Positions 7,301 to 14,488 of a stretch of 17,031 nucleotides of DNA are shown piece by piece. Origin of the DNA: Bacillota bacterium. Lineage in GTDB: Bacteria > Bacillota > Sulfobacillia > RBS10-35 > JAJYVM01. Within the stretch, counting starts at the first letter, position 1; each line of letters opens with the position of its first letter. The stretch covers positions 1 through 17,031 of the forward strand of contig JAJYVM010000025.1 of assembly GCA_021792015.1 (NCBI GenBank), given 5' to 3'. The position numbers were made by a program, and so were the translations under genes. Under the pieces are notes generated by a model, which saw only the letters and a list, made by a program, of their open reading frames with translations, did not search any database and was not told where the DNA came from.

Positions 7301-9241
7301 TCAGAGGGATCCCGCGAGGCGCGCACCTTCCTCGATGGCGCGCCGCGCGTCCAGCTCAAGCGGCGTGCGGGCGCCGCCGATCACGTGGCCCGTGTACGGG
7401 ACGACGGCCTCCTGGCCGCACGCCAGCACCACGGTGTCCGCCGCGATCAGCTCGCCGTCGAGCAGCCGCACGCCCGTCGGCTCGATCGCCGCGTATCCGA
7501 CCCCGCCGCGCATGGCCACCCCGCGCCGGGCAAGGGCCGCGAGCAAAGCCCAGCGCGTCGTGCGCCCAAGGCGCTCGCCGAGGCGGCCGCCGCGCCGCAG
7601 CAGGGTGACCTGGCGGCGGGGCGCCACCGCGCCGTCGCCGTATTCCGACCAGAAGCGCTCCACGGTCGGCGGCTCGCCGTCCTCGACCAGGAAGTGCGCC
7701 ACGTCGCATCCCACCCCGCCGGCACCGATGATGGCCACCCGCTCCCCCGCCACCACGCGCCCGCTCAGGATATCGGCGTACGTGGCCACATGCGGGAGAT
7801 CGACGCCGGGGAGGTCCGGGATGCGGGGCCGGACGCCCGTCGCGACGACGACCGTGGCGTGCGCGGCGAGGTCCCCGGCCGAAGGTTCGACGCCAAGCTC
7901 CACCCCCACGCCCAGCCGGTCCAGCTCGTGGCGGTAGTAGCGGAGGGTCTCGCTGAACTCCTGCTTCCCCGGCACCGCCATCGCGTAGCGCAGCTGCCCC
8001 CCGATGTCGGCCTCGCGCTCGAAGAGCGTCACCCTGTGGCCCCGCTCCCCCAGCACCCGCGCGGCCTCGAGGCCGGCGGGGCCAGCGCCGACGACGGCCA
8101 CACGCCGCGCCCTCGCCGCCCTCGGCCACGCGAACTCCGCCTCGCGCCCGGCGGCCGGATTGACCAGGCAGGTCACGGGCGCGGGCGGCTTGCCGAGGAT
8201 CCGGTCAAGGCAGGCCTGGTTGCACGCGACGCACGTGTTGATGGCCTCGGGCGCGCCACGCAGCGCCTTGCGCGCGAACGCAGGGTCGGCCAGAAACGGC
8301 CGCGCCAGCGCGACAAAGTCGGCCTGCCCAGCCGCGAGGACCGCCTCCGCCACCTCAGGCGTATTGATCCGGTTGCTGCAGATGACAGGAACCTGGGCGG
8401 CGACGGCCCGCCGTATCCGGCCCGCGATCGGGGCGAAGGTGCCGCGCGGCACCAGCATCCCCACGGTCGGCACCCGGGACTCGTGCCAGCCGATGCCCAC
8501 ATTGAGCGCATCGGCCCCCGCCGCCACCAGGGCCCGGGCCAGCTCGTCCGTCTCCTCCGGGGTCGAGCTGCCGGGCATGAGGTCGTCCCCTGACAGCCTA
8601 TAGATGATGGGGATGCCGACGGCGGACCGCAGGGCCCGGGTGACGGCCACGGGCAGCCGGCCGCGCTCGCCCCAGGCGTCGTCCCGCCGGTTGGTGAGGG
8701 GGGAGAAGAACTGGTTGAGCAGATACCCCTCGCTGCCCATGACCTCCACGGCGTCGAAGTCCAGCTCGGCCGCCCAGCGGCCGGCCTGGGCGAAGGCGTC
8801 CACGACGCCCTCGACCTCGTCCGCGCGGAGGGCGCGCGGGGGATCCGGGAAGATGGGCGAGGGGACCTCGGACGCCGACACCGGCTGATACCCCGTTTCG
8901 GCCCGCCGGGTGTACCGTCCCGCATGGAAGAGCTGCATGGCGATCTTCCCGCCGCCGGCATGGACGGCCTCGACGACCTCGTGCAGCACCGCACGCTGAT
9001 CGGGCTCGGTGATGACGAAGTAGTGATCGCCGCCGCCCTCAGGCGAGACGGCGACGCCGCCCGTGATGATCATGGCGGCTCCGCCACGGACCCGCTCCTC
9101 ATAGAACCGGCTGAGATCGGCAGCGCGGGCGCGTGCCCCCTCGCTGCCCAGGTGCATGCTCCCCATCAGGACGCGGCTGCTCAGGCGCAGGCCGCCAATG
9201 TTGGCTGGCGCGCCCAGATTGGGGAACGATGACCCTCGCAT
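7301..9241 (-). CDS. fadH: 2,4-dienoyl-CoA reductase, FadH / old-yellow-enzyme type
   Basis: A 646-residue iron-sulfur flavoenzyme that reduces conjugated dienoyl-CoA. The N-terminal TIM barrel (about 1-335) has MGSMHLG (26-32), HAGRYT (106-111), Tyr173 (GSEGYLLNQF) and His253 (IGWHESRVPT); the Tyr and His match the E. coli FadH proton donors. The 4Fe-4S cysteines are Cys337, Cys340, Cys344 and Cys358 (CVACNQAC...CLVNP). The FAD/NAD half begins at VAVVGAGPAG (381-390), with a second GAGGVG motif further on. I chose ATG 9241 because it leaves the same short leader before FPNLGAPANIGGL as in relatives; no good ribosome binding site precedes it, and GTG 9313 is in frame upstream. First gene of the operon. 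Could reduce ring dienes bound as CoA esters as well as fatty dienes. Confidence 0.94.
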   Translation of the reverse strand: MRGSSFPNLGAPANIGGLRLSSRVLMGSMHLGSEGARARAADLSRFYEERVRGGAAMIITGGVAVSPEGGGDHYFVITEPDQRAVLHEVVEAVHAGGGKIAMQLFHAGRYTRRAETGYQPVSASEVPSPIFPDPPRALRADEVEGVVDAFAQAGRWAAELDFDAVEVMGSEGYLLNQFFSPLTNRRDDAWGERGRLPVAVTRALRSAVGIPIIYRLSGDDLMPGSSTPEETDELARALVAAGADALNVGIGWHESRVPTVGMLVPRGTFAPIAGRIRRAVAAQVPVICSNRINTPEVAEAVLAAGQADFVALARPFLADPAFARKALRGAPEAINTCVACNQACLDRILGKPPAPVTCLVNPAAGREAEFAWPRAARARRVAVVGAGPAGLEAARVLGERGHRVTLFEREADIGGQLRYAMAVPGKQEFSETLRYYRHELDRLGVGVELGVEPSAGDLAAHATVVVATGVRPRIPDLPGVDLPHVATYADILSGRVVAGERVAIIGAGGVGCDVAHFLVEDGEPPTVERFWSEYGDGAVAPRRQVTLLRRGGRLGERLGRTTRWALLAALARRGVAMRGGVGYAAIEPTGVRLLDGELIAADTVVLACGQEAVVPYTGHVIGGARTPLELDARRAIEEGARLAGSL

Positions 9242-9284
9242 GGCACGGGAGCGTTCGCGCAGGCGCCCGTGGGCTCCTTCCCCG

Positions 9285-9358
9285 CCCTTCGGCGCGCGGA
9301 CCTTTGCCGCCACCGGGGAAAGCCCGCCTGGAGGGATCGCCGCACGTCCGCCGAAGGG
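9285..9358. repeat. 10-bp inverted repeat in the leader of the minus-strand operon
   Basis: CCCTTCGGCG at 9285-9294 and its exact reverse complement CGCCGAAGGG at 9349-9358 are separated by 54 bases. On the minus strand both arms lie between the presumed promoter area and the fadH start, so a long-range leader hairpin is possible. No known riboswitch is recognised. Confidence 0.4.
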
Positions 9359-9369
9359 AAGCCCCAGAT

Positions 9370-9393
9370 ACTAAAGAACTAATGAAGATCAAG
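9370..9393 (-). promoter_or_regulatory. Weak candidate promoter for the fadH operon
   Basis: The only AT-rich stretch upstream of fadH holds TTGATC, a 16-base spacer and TATCTG on the minus strand. The -10 match is poor (TAT only). It is the best candidate seen, and would give a leader of about 120 bases. Low confidence. Confidence 0.25.
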
Positions 9394-9400
9394 AGGGCTT

Positions 9401-9418
9401 CTTGACGCTCCCGTCAAG
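9401..9418. promoter_or_regulatory. Candidate operator: inverted repeat over the -35 box
   Basis: CTTGACG (9401-9407) and CGTCAAG (9412-9418) form a perfect 7-bp inverted repeat with a 4-base centre (CTCC). It covers the -35 hexamer and the start of the spacer, a position where a bound repressor would block polymerase. Because it lies between two divergent operons it might control both. No regulator gene is present in the window. Confidence 0.5.
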
Positions 9419-9430
9419 GTTAGCGATAAT
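9402..9430 (+). promoter_or_regulatory. Near-consensus sigma-70/A promoter for the fusion gene
   Basis: TTGACG at 9402-9407, a 17-base spacer and GATAAT at 9425-9430 make a strong vegetative-type promoter. Transcription would begin near 9437, about 30 bases before the TTG start at 9466. The -35 box lies within the inverted repeat described separately. Confidence 0.85.
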
Positions 9431-9442
9431 GCCCCGCGTGAT

Positions 9443-9458
9443 CCTCCTTCGCTGGAGG
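9443..9458 (+). promoter_or_regulatory. Ribosome binding site inside a small hairpin
   Basis: GGAGG at 9454-9458 lies seven bases before TTG 9466 and decides that start over ATG 9475. It is exactly complementary to CCTCC at 9443-9447 across a six-base loop (TTCGCT). The leader is only about 30 bases, so this hairpin would sit at the very 5' end of the mRNA and could hide the ribosome binding site. Five base pairs is short, so the effect may be small. Confidence 0.45.
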
Positions 9459-9465
9459 TGAGCCC

Positions 9466-12420
9466 TTGCAGCACATGATCGTGTCGCGGCCGCCGGGCGA
9501 GCTGCGCGGGCGGGTCGTGCTGCCCGCCTCCAAGTACCACGCCCATCGCGCCCTGATTCTGGCGTCGCTGGCCGAGGGGACCTCGATCATCCAGGGACGG
9601 ACGGCGGCCGAGCACGTGCGCTCCACGCTGGACGTCCTGCGGCGGATGGGCACGGCCATCCGGAGCACCCGCGACGGGTACGAGGTCACCGGCGGCCCCT
9701 ACCGGCCGACCACCGACGAGGTGTCCGCCGGCAGCAGCGGCAGCACCCTCCAATTCCTCCTCGGCGTGCTCTGCCGCTCCGTGGGCGGGCCCGTGGTCTT
9801 TAGCGGCCAGCCCGCCCTGCGCCGCCGCCCGATCGGCCCCCTGCTGCGCGGGCTTGGCGAGCTGGGCGTGCGCCTGGAGGCCGAGGGCGACCGCCTGCCC
9901 GTCCGCGTCTACCCGGGACGGCCCACGGGTGGCCGGGTCGCCATCGCCGGCACCCTCTCGCAGTGGATCTCCGGGCTGATGCTGCTCGGGCCCCTCTGCA
10001 GCCGCGACATCGAGATCGACGTCCAGCCGCCCGTCAACGAGCGGCCGTACCTCGATCTCACGGTGCGGATGATGGCGTGCTTCGGCGTGCGCGTGGACTC
10101 CACGGAGACGTACACTCGCATGGCGGTCGCCGCCGGCCAGCGCTACCTGCCCGCCGATGTCGTCCTGCCGCCCGACATGTCCTCGGCCGCCTTCCTGCTG
10201 GGCGCGGCGGCCTGCCTGCCGGGCAGCGTGACGTTTGCCAACATCGACGCCCGCCCGGACCATCCCGAGGGGGAGATCCTGCGCATCCTGCGGGACATGG
10301 GCGCGGCGATGTCGTTCGCGCCGGACAAGCGCGAGCTGCGCATCGGCAACCACGGCGTGCGCCTGCAGGCGATCCGCTACGACTGCACCGACACCCCGGA
10401 CCTCATCCCGCTGCTGGCCGTGCTCTGCGCCATGGCCCGCGGGCGCAGCGTGCTCGACCACGTGGGCCACGCGCGCCTCAAGGAGTCGGACCGGGTCGGC
10501 GCCATGCTCCAGCTGCGCAAGATGGGGGCCCGCATCGAGCAGGAGGGCGACCGCCTGATCATCGACGGGGTCGAGCGCCTGCGCCCGGCCACCATCGACG
10601 CGATGGACGACCACCGGGTGCTGATGGCCTTCGCGGTCGCCGGGGCGTGCGCCGACGGCGGCACGACCGAGATCAGCGACGGCGCCGCATACCGGATCTC
10701 CTACCCAGAGTTCCTGGAGCACGCGGCGGCCCTGGGACTGCCGGCCGCGGTGCCGGACGGTCGCCGCTCCGCCCGGGCGGCCACCGCGCTGCCGACCTCC
10801 TGGCAGGAGCGCTACCGAAAGAGCGGACTGCAGCCGGGCCGGCTGATCACCGACTACCTGGCCGACAACGCGGCCTGGACCCCGGAGCGGCCGGCCGTGG
10901 TCGACACCAGCCGCGGCGCCACCCGGGTGCTGAGCTACGCTGACCTGCGGGATCTCGTTGACCGCCTGGCCACGGGACTCGCCGGCCTCGGCGTGCGCCC
11001 GGGCGAGATCGTGGCCTTCCAGCTGCCCAACTGGTGGGAGTTCGCCGTGTTGCAGCTGGCCCTGGTGCGGATCGGCGCCGTCTCCTGCCCGCTGATGCCG
11101 ATCCTGCGCCAGCGCGAGCTGACCTTCATGCTGGGGCGCACGGGGGCCCGCGTGCTGGTCATCCCGGAGCGCTTCCGCGGGGTCGACTACCCCGCCATGA
11201 TCGCCGGCATCCGGCCCCAGCTGCCCAAGCTGGAGCACGTGCTGGTGGTGGGGCAGGCCGGCCCCGACGACCCCGCCGCCTTCGGCGAGCTGCTCGGCTG
11301 CGCGCCGGACCAGGCCATCCTGGCGGCACGGCGCCCGAAGCCGGACGATCTGACGCAGCTGCTCTACACCTCGGGGACCTCCGGCGAGCCGAAGGGGGTC
11401 CTGCACACCCACAATTCGCTCCTCGCCTCGCTCGTCGCGCACGGGCGGCACTTCCGGCTGACCGACCGCGACAACGTGTGGGTTCCCTCCCCCTGCGGCC
11501 ACCAGACGGGGTTCCTCTACGGGCTGTGGCTCTCCGTCTTCCTCGGCAGCACGGGCGTGTACCAGGACGTCTGGGACGCCGACCGCGCCGCTGAGCTCAT
11601 CGACCGCCACGAGGCGCGCTTCGTCCAGGCCGCCACACCGTTTCTGTCCGACCTCACCGACGTCTGCGCCCGGCGTGGACGGCCGCCGCAGACCCTGCGC
11701 ATCTTCGTGGCCGCCGGCGCCCCGATCCCGAGGGGCCTGGCCCACCGGGCCCGCCAGCAGCTGGGCCTGCACGTCGTCGGCGCCTGGGGCACCACCGAGA
11801 GCGGCCTCTGCACGGCCGGGTCGCTGGCCGAGCAGCCGGACCGCCTCTGGCAGACGGACGGCCGCGCCCTGGCCGGGACGGGCACGCGCATCGTCGACGA
11901 GCAGGGCAAGGATCTGCCGGCCGGCGCCGAGGGCCAGTTCCTGGTCTGGACCCCCGGCATGTTCGTGGGCTACTACGGACATCCCGACTGGTATACCGCC
12001 TCCTTCCAGGAGGACGGGTGGTTTCGCACGGGCGACCTCGGCCGCATGGACGCCGACGGCTACATCCGGATCACGGGCCGCATCAAGGACGTCATCATCC
12101 GCGGCGGCGAGAAGATCCCCGTCGTCGAGGTCGAGGAGCTGCTGCACGCGCACCCGGCCGTGGCCGAGGCGGCCGTCGTGGCGATGCCGGACCCGCGGCT
12201 GGGCGAGCGCGCCTGCGCGTTCGTGGTCCTGCGCGCCGGCCAGGGCCTGGACCTGCCGGGGCTGCAAGGCTACCTGAGCGAGGCCGGCATGGCCAAGCAA
12301 TACTGGCCGGAGCGCCTGGAGCCGATCGCCGCCATGCCGCGCACCCCAAGCGGCAAGATCCAGAAGTTCCTCCTACGCGAGCGCCTGCTGCCCGCCGAAG
12401 GCGTGCGGGCAGGGAGCTGA
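9466..12420 (+). CDS. EPSP-synthase-like enzyme fused to an acyl-CoA ligase
   Basis: A 984-residue two-domain protein. Residues 4-425 are an enolpyruvyl transferase (AroA fold): Lys23 and Arg28 (LPASKYHAHRAL), Arg121 (RRRPIG), Ser165-Gln166, Asp312 (DTPDLIP), KESDR (339-343) and DHR (382-384). Several shikimate-3-phosphate and PEP contacts are changed (Tyr24, Gln96, Leu164, Ile411). Residues about 446-984 are an ANL acyl-CoA ligase: YTSGTSGEPKG (634-644), GTTES (775-779), TGDL (855-858), GRIKDVIIRGGEK (871-883) and the C-terminal catalytic Lys964 (TPSGKIQKFLL). The ligase resembles FadK and cyclohexanecarboxylate-CoA ligase (AliA). The join is clean, without frameshift. Starts at TTG 9466. 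Likely activates, and helps eliminate groups from, a shikimate-type ring acid; this is inferred. A true AroA role is less likely. Confidence 0.9.
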   Translation: MQHMIVSRPPGELRGRVVLPASKYHAHRALILASLAEGTSIIQGRTAAEHVRSTLDVLRRMGTAIRSTRDGYEVTGGPYRPTTDEVSAGSSGSTLQFLLGVLCRSVGGPVVFSGQPALRRRPIGPLLRGLGELGVRLEAEGDRLPVRVYPGRPTGGRVAIAGTLSQWISGLMLLGPLCSRDIEIDVQPPVNERPYLDLTVRMMACFGVRVDSTETYTRMAVAAGQRYLPADVVLPPDMSSAAFLLGAAACLPGSVTFANIDARPDHPEGEILRILRDMGAAMSFAPDKRELRIGNHGVRLQAIRYDCTDTPDLIPLLAVLCAMARGRSVLDHVGHARLKESDRVGAMLQLRKMGARIEQEGDRLIIDGVERLRPATIDAMDDHRVLMAFAVAGACADGGTTEISDGAAYRISYPEFLEHAAALGLPAAVPDGRRSARAATALPTSWQERYRKSGLQPGRLITDYLADNAAWTPERPAVVDTSRGATRVLSYADLRDLVDRLATGLAGLGVRPGEIVAFQLPNWWEFAVLQLALVRIGAVSCPLMPILRQRELTFMLGRTGARVLVIPERFRGVDYPAMIAGIRPQLPKLEHVLVVGQAGPDDPAAFGELLGCAPDQAILAARRPKPDDLTQLLYTSGTSGEPKGVLHTHNSLLASLVAHGRHFRLTDRDNVWVPSPCGHQTGFLYGLWLSVFLGSTGVYQDVWDADRAAELIDRHEARFVQAATPFLSDLTDVCARRGRPPQTLRIFVAAGAPIPRGLAHRARQQLGLHVVGAWGTTESGLCTAGSLAEQPDRLWQTDGRALAGTGTRIVDEQGKDLPAGAEGQFLVWTPGMFVGYYGHPDWYTASFQEDGWFRTGDLGRMDADGYIRITGRIKDVIIRGGEKIPVVEVEELLHAHPAVAEAAVVAMPDPRLGERACAFVVLRAGQGLDLPGLQGYLSEAGMAKQYWPERLEPIAAMPRTPSGKIQKFLLRERLLPAEGVRAGS

Positions 12421-12428
12421 GATCGGCC

Positions 12429-13589
12429 ATGGATGGTACGCCGCTTGCCGCATACGAAGGTTCCACGACCGTCCAGCCGGCGGCCCTGCTGGCGGACGTC
12501 GCCGCGCTGGTCGCCGGTCCCCTCGAGGAGGCCGCCGCCCGCATCGAGCGGGAGGGCCGCGTACCCCGCGAGATCTGGGACCTGCTGAACCGCCGCGGCT
12601 ACCTGCGCCTGGCGGCCCCGGCCGAGTACGGGGGCGCCGGCCTCCCCTTCCCCGCGTACGTCGAGTTCCTGGAGGCCTTCTCCCAGGCCCATGGCTCCCT
12701 GCGCATGATCGTGCACGTGATGAATGGGATCTGGCGGCCCATGGCGCGGCGCGCCAGCGCGGAGCAGGTCGAGCGCTTCGTCCGGCCGCAGGTGGAGGGC
12801 CGGCACACCGTCGCATTCACCCTGACGGAGCCGGGCAACGGCAGCGGCGCCGACATCCAGACCACGGCCCGGCGGATCGGCGACCGCTACCTCCTGAACG
12901 GCGAGAAGCACCTGATCACCTTCGGCCTGGTCTGCGACCACTACCTGCTGTTCTGCCGCCTGGAAGGCACCTCCGGCCACGAGGGCACGCTGGCGCTCAT
13001 GGCGCCGCGCCATGCCCCCGGCCTGCGCGCGGTCTCGATGGGCGACTCGCTCGGCCTGCGCGGCACGGACCATGCCCACCTCTATATGAAGGATTGCGAG
13101 GTGCCGGTGGCCAACCGCCTCGGCGCCGAGGGGCAGGGCCTGGACGTCGCTCTGCGGGGCTTTCTCGACGCCAGCCGCATCTGCGTCGCTGCGTCCTGCG
13201 TCGGCCTCGCCCAGCGGGCCCTCGACCTGGCCGTGGCGCGCGCCAAGGCCCGGGTGACGTTCGGCCGGCCCATCGCCGCCCGGCAGGCCATCCAGATGCG
13301 CCTCGCCGAGATGGAGACGGACGTGGAGGCCGCGCGCCAGTTGGTGCGCTGGGCCGCCGGCCGCTGGGAGGCCGACCCGCCCGCCGCGGCGGCGGCCGCC
13401 AAGGCCAAGCTGTTCGCCCTGGAGATGCTGCAGCGCGTGACGGATGGCGCCCTGCAGGTCTGGGGTGGCGCCGGCTACTTCGAGGACAGCCCCATCGCCC
13501 GCGTCTACCGCGACGCCCGCGCGCAGCGCTTCGAGGAGGGCACGGCCGAGATCCAGAAGGCCACGATCGCCAAGGAACTGCTGGCGTAA
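12429..13589 (+). CDS. Acyl-CoA dehydrogenase
   Basis: A 386-residue FAD enzyme of the acyl-CoA dehydrogenase family, which introduces an alpha,beta double bond into a CoA ester (or, in specialised pathways, works in the opposite direction). AEYGGAGLPF, FTLTEPGNGSGADIQTTA (flavin/substrate motif), FGRPIAARQAIQMRLAEM and the C-terminal FEEGTAEIQK are all typical. The catalytic base is most likely Glu370 of FEEGT. Length is normal. ATG 12429 begins 8 bp after the fusion gene, with a weak GGGAG twelve bases upstream, so it is the second gene of the same operon. Its last four residues (ELLA) and stop lie in a 20-bp hairpin. With the dienoyl-CoA reductase it could interconvert ring-unsaturated CoA esters; the substrate is inferred from context only. 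Confidence 0.94.
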   Translation: MDGTPLAAYEGSTTVQPAALLADVAALVAGPLEEAAARIEREGRVPREIWDLLNRRGYLRLAAPAEYGGAGLPFPAYVEFLEAFSQAHGSLRMIVHVMNGIWRPMARRASAEQVERFVRPQVEGRHTVAFTLTEPGNGSGADIQTTARRIGDRYLLNGEKHLITFGLVCDHYLLFCRLEGTSGHEGTLALMAPRHAPGLRAVSMGDSLGLRGTDHAHLYMKDCEVPVANRLGAEGQGLDVALRGFLDASRICVAASCVGLAQRALDLAVARAKARVTFGRPIAARQAIQMRLAEMETDVEAARQLVRWAAGRWEADPPAAAAAAKAKLFALEMLQRVTDGALQVWGGAGYFEDSPIARVYRDARAQRFEEGTAEIQKATIAKELLA

Positions 13590-13616
13590 GGGCTGTGCCC
13601 TTACGCCAGCAGTTCC
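13574..13616. terminator. Perfect 20-bp hairpin shared by two convergent stop codons
   Basis: GGAACTGCTGGCGTAAGGGC (13574-13593) is followed by TGT and then by its exact reverse complement (13597-13616). The left arm carries the TAA of the acyl-CoA dehydrogenase and the right arm carries the TAA of the minus-strand small ORF, so both end in Glu-Leu-Leu-Ala. No T-tract follows on either strand. It probably acts as a bidirectional transcription stop or RNA-end stabiliser. Confidence 0.75.
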
Positions 13617-13735
13617 CAGCCGCCTGCGCCCCGGCGAACCCGCACCGGCGCCTGCGGCCTCCCCTCTTCGTCCACCGTCGCCACGGCCACCACCCCACCG
13701 GACTCCGGACGGATGGAGAGCACCCCCCCGGTCAC
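13601..13735 (-). CDS. Small hypothetical ORF overlapping the amidoligase stop
   Basis: A 44-residue reading frame (VTGGVLSIRPESG ... RRGAGGWELLA). Its GTG start at 13735-13733 overlaps the TGA of the amidoligase frame as GTGA, the usual sign of translational coupling. Third positions are mostly G or C. Its last residues and stop come from the inverted repeat that mirrors the acyl-CoA dehydrogenase end. I recognise no family. It could be a genuine partner of the amidoligase or a chance frame. Confidence 0.4.
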   Translation of the reverse strand: MTGGVLSIRPESGGVVAVATVDEEGRPQAPVRVRRGAGGWELLA

Positions 13736-14488
13736 ACGGGGCGCAGGGTCGCCATCAGGGCCTCCTCCAGCCACAGGCGCTCGCGGTACCAGAGCGGTGC
13801 CGCCTCTGGCGGCGGATAGCCGTCCGCCGGCGCACCGAGGGCCGCCGCCAGCGCGGGCGGCTCGCCCGGCAGATGCCTGCCGCCGCCGACGCCCGCCACG
13901 AAGCGCAGGCACAGCTCGACGGTCCGCAGCACGCCGCCATACCGCAGCGTGGCGTTGGCGTACCGGATCTCGACGGTCCCGCGGTCGAACCAGGAGGCGG
14001 CGTTGACCCCGCAGCGCCGGGACTGGGGACGACCGCGCGGCCGGAGCGCCGCCCCGCGCCACCCTCCGCATACGCGGCGCGCATCGCGGCCGTCACGGGC
14101 GGGCAGTACCCCAGCCGGTGCTCGGCCGTGCGGAGCAGCTCGCGGAGCGCGTCCTGGCAGACCAGCGCCGCGTCCACCAGCGGGAGCACCACGTCCTGCC
14201 CCCGTGGCTCCAACCCAACGTGCACGTGCAGCCCGCCGGCCCATGTGGCACGGGCGCCAGCCTGCCGCAGGCGCCGCAGCATTTCGCGAATCTCGGCCCG
14301 CTCATGCCAAGGAGGGGCGGGGTCAACAGCTCCCCGCCGGACTCGCCGCCACCGTCGTCATCCATCCGTTCCCGCGGTGGTAGCTGCCGGCCGGGCGGCG
14401 GGTCGATGTCCGCAGGCCGCCCGCCGGCGAACTCGACCTCCACCCCAAACCGCAGATCCTGCCACCGCAATTGTTTCGGCCACAGCAG
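13732..14488 (-). pseudogene. Amidoligase-family enzyme broken by two frameshifts
   Basis: Putative amidoligases (COOH-NH2 ligase fold, related to glutamine synthetase) join amino groups to carboxylates in peptide or metabolite modification. The family signature is spread over three frames: LRFGVEVEF and SGGELLTPPL in the first (14488 to about 14300), GGLHVHVG with LRELLRTAEHRLGYCPP in the second (about 14300-14065), and GTVEIRYANATL with VELCLRFVAG in the third (about 14065-13732). Each change is a -1 shift, equal to a lost base, next to short C or G runs (near 14300 and 14055). The pieces join in correct family order, so the gene is recently inactivated or the sequence has two indel errors. 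Possible starts are CTG 14488 (AGGAG six bases before) or TTG 14470 without a ribosome site. No peptidase or transferase partner is adjacent. Confidence 0.7.

Noticed and set aside
6041..8593. An 850-codon plus-strand open frame across HMGR, FabH and FadH
   Set aside because: Antisense to three clearly identified genes and crosses their boundaries; no motifs.
9242..9313. Longer fadH start at GTG 9313
   Set aside because: It adds 24 residues not expected from the family and has no ribosome binding site; ATG 9241 fits the family's N-terminus.
9379..12300. A 973-codon open frame on the minus strand opposite the fusion gene
   Set aside because: It lies wholly antisense to the motif-rich fusion enzyme, has no family motifs, and is a by-product of GC-rich codon use.
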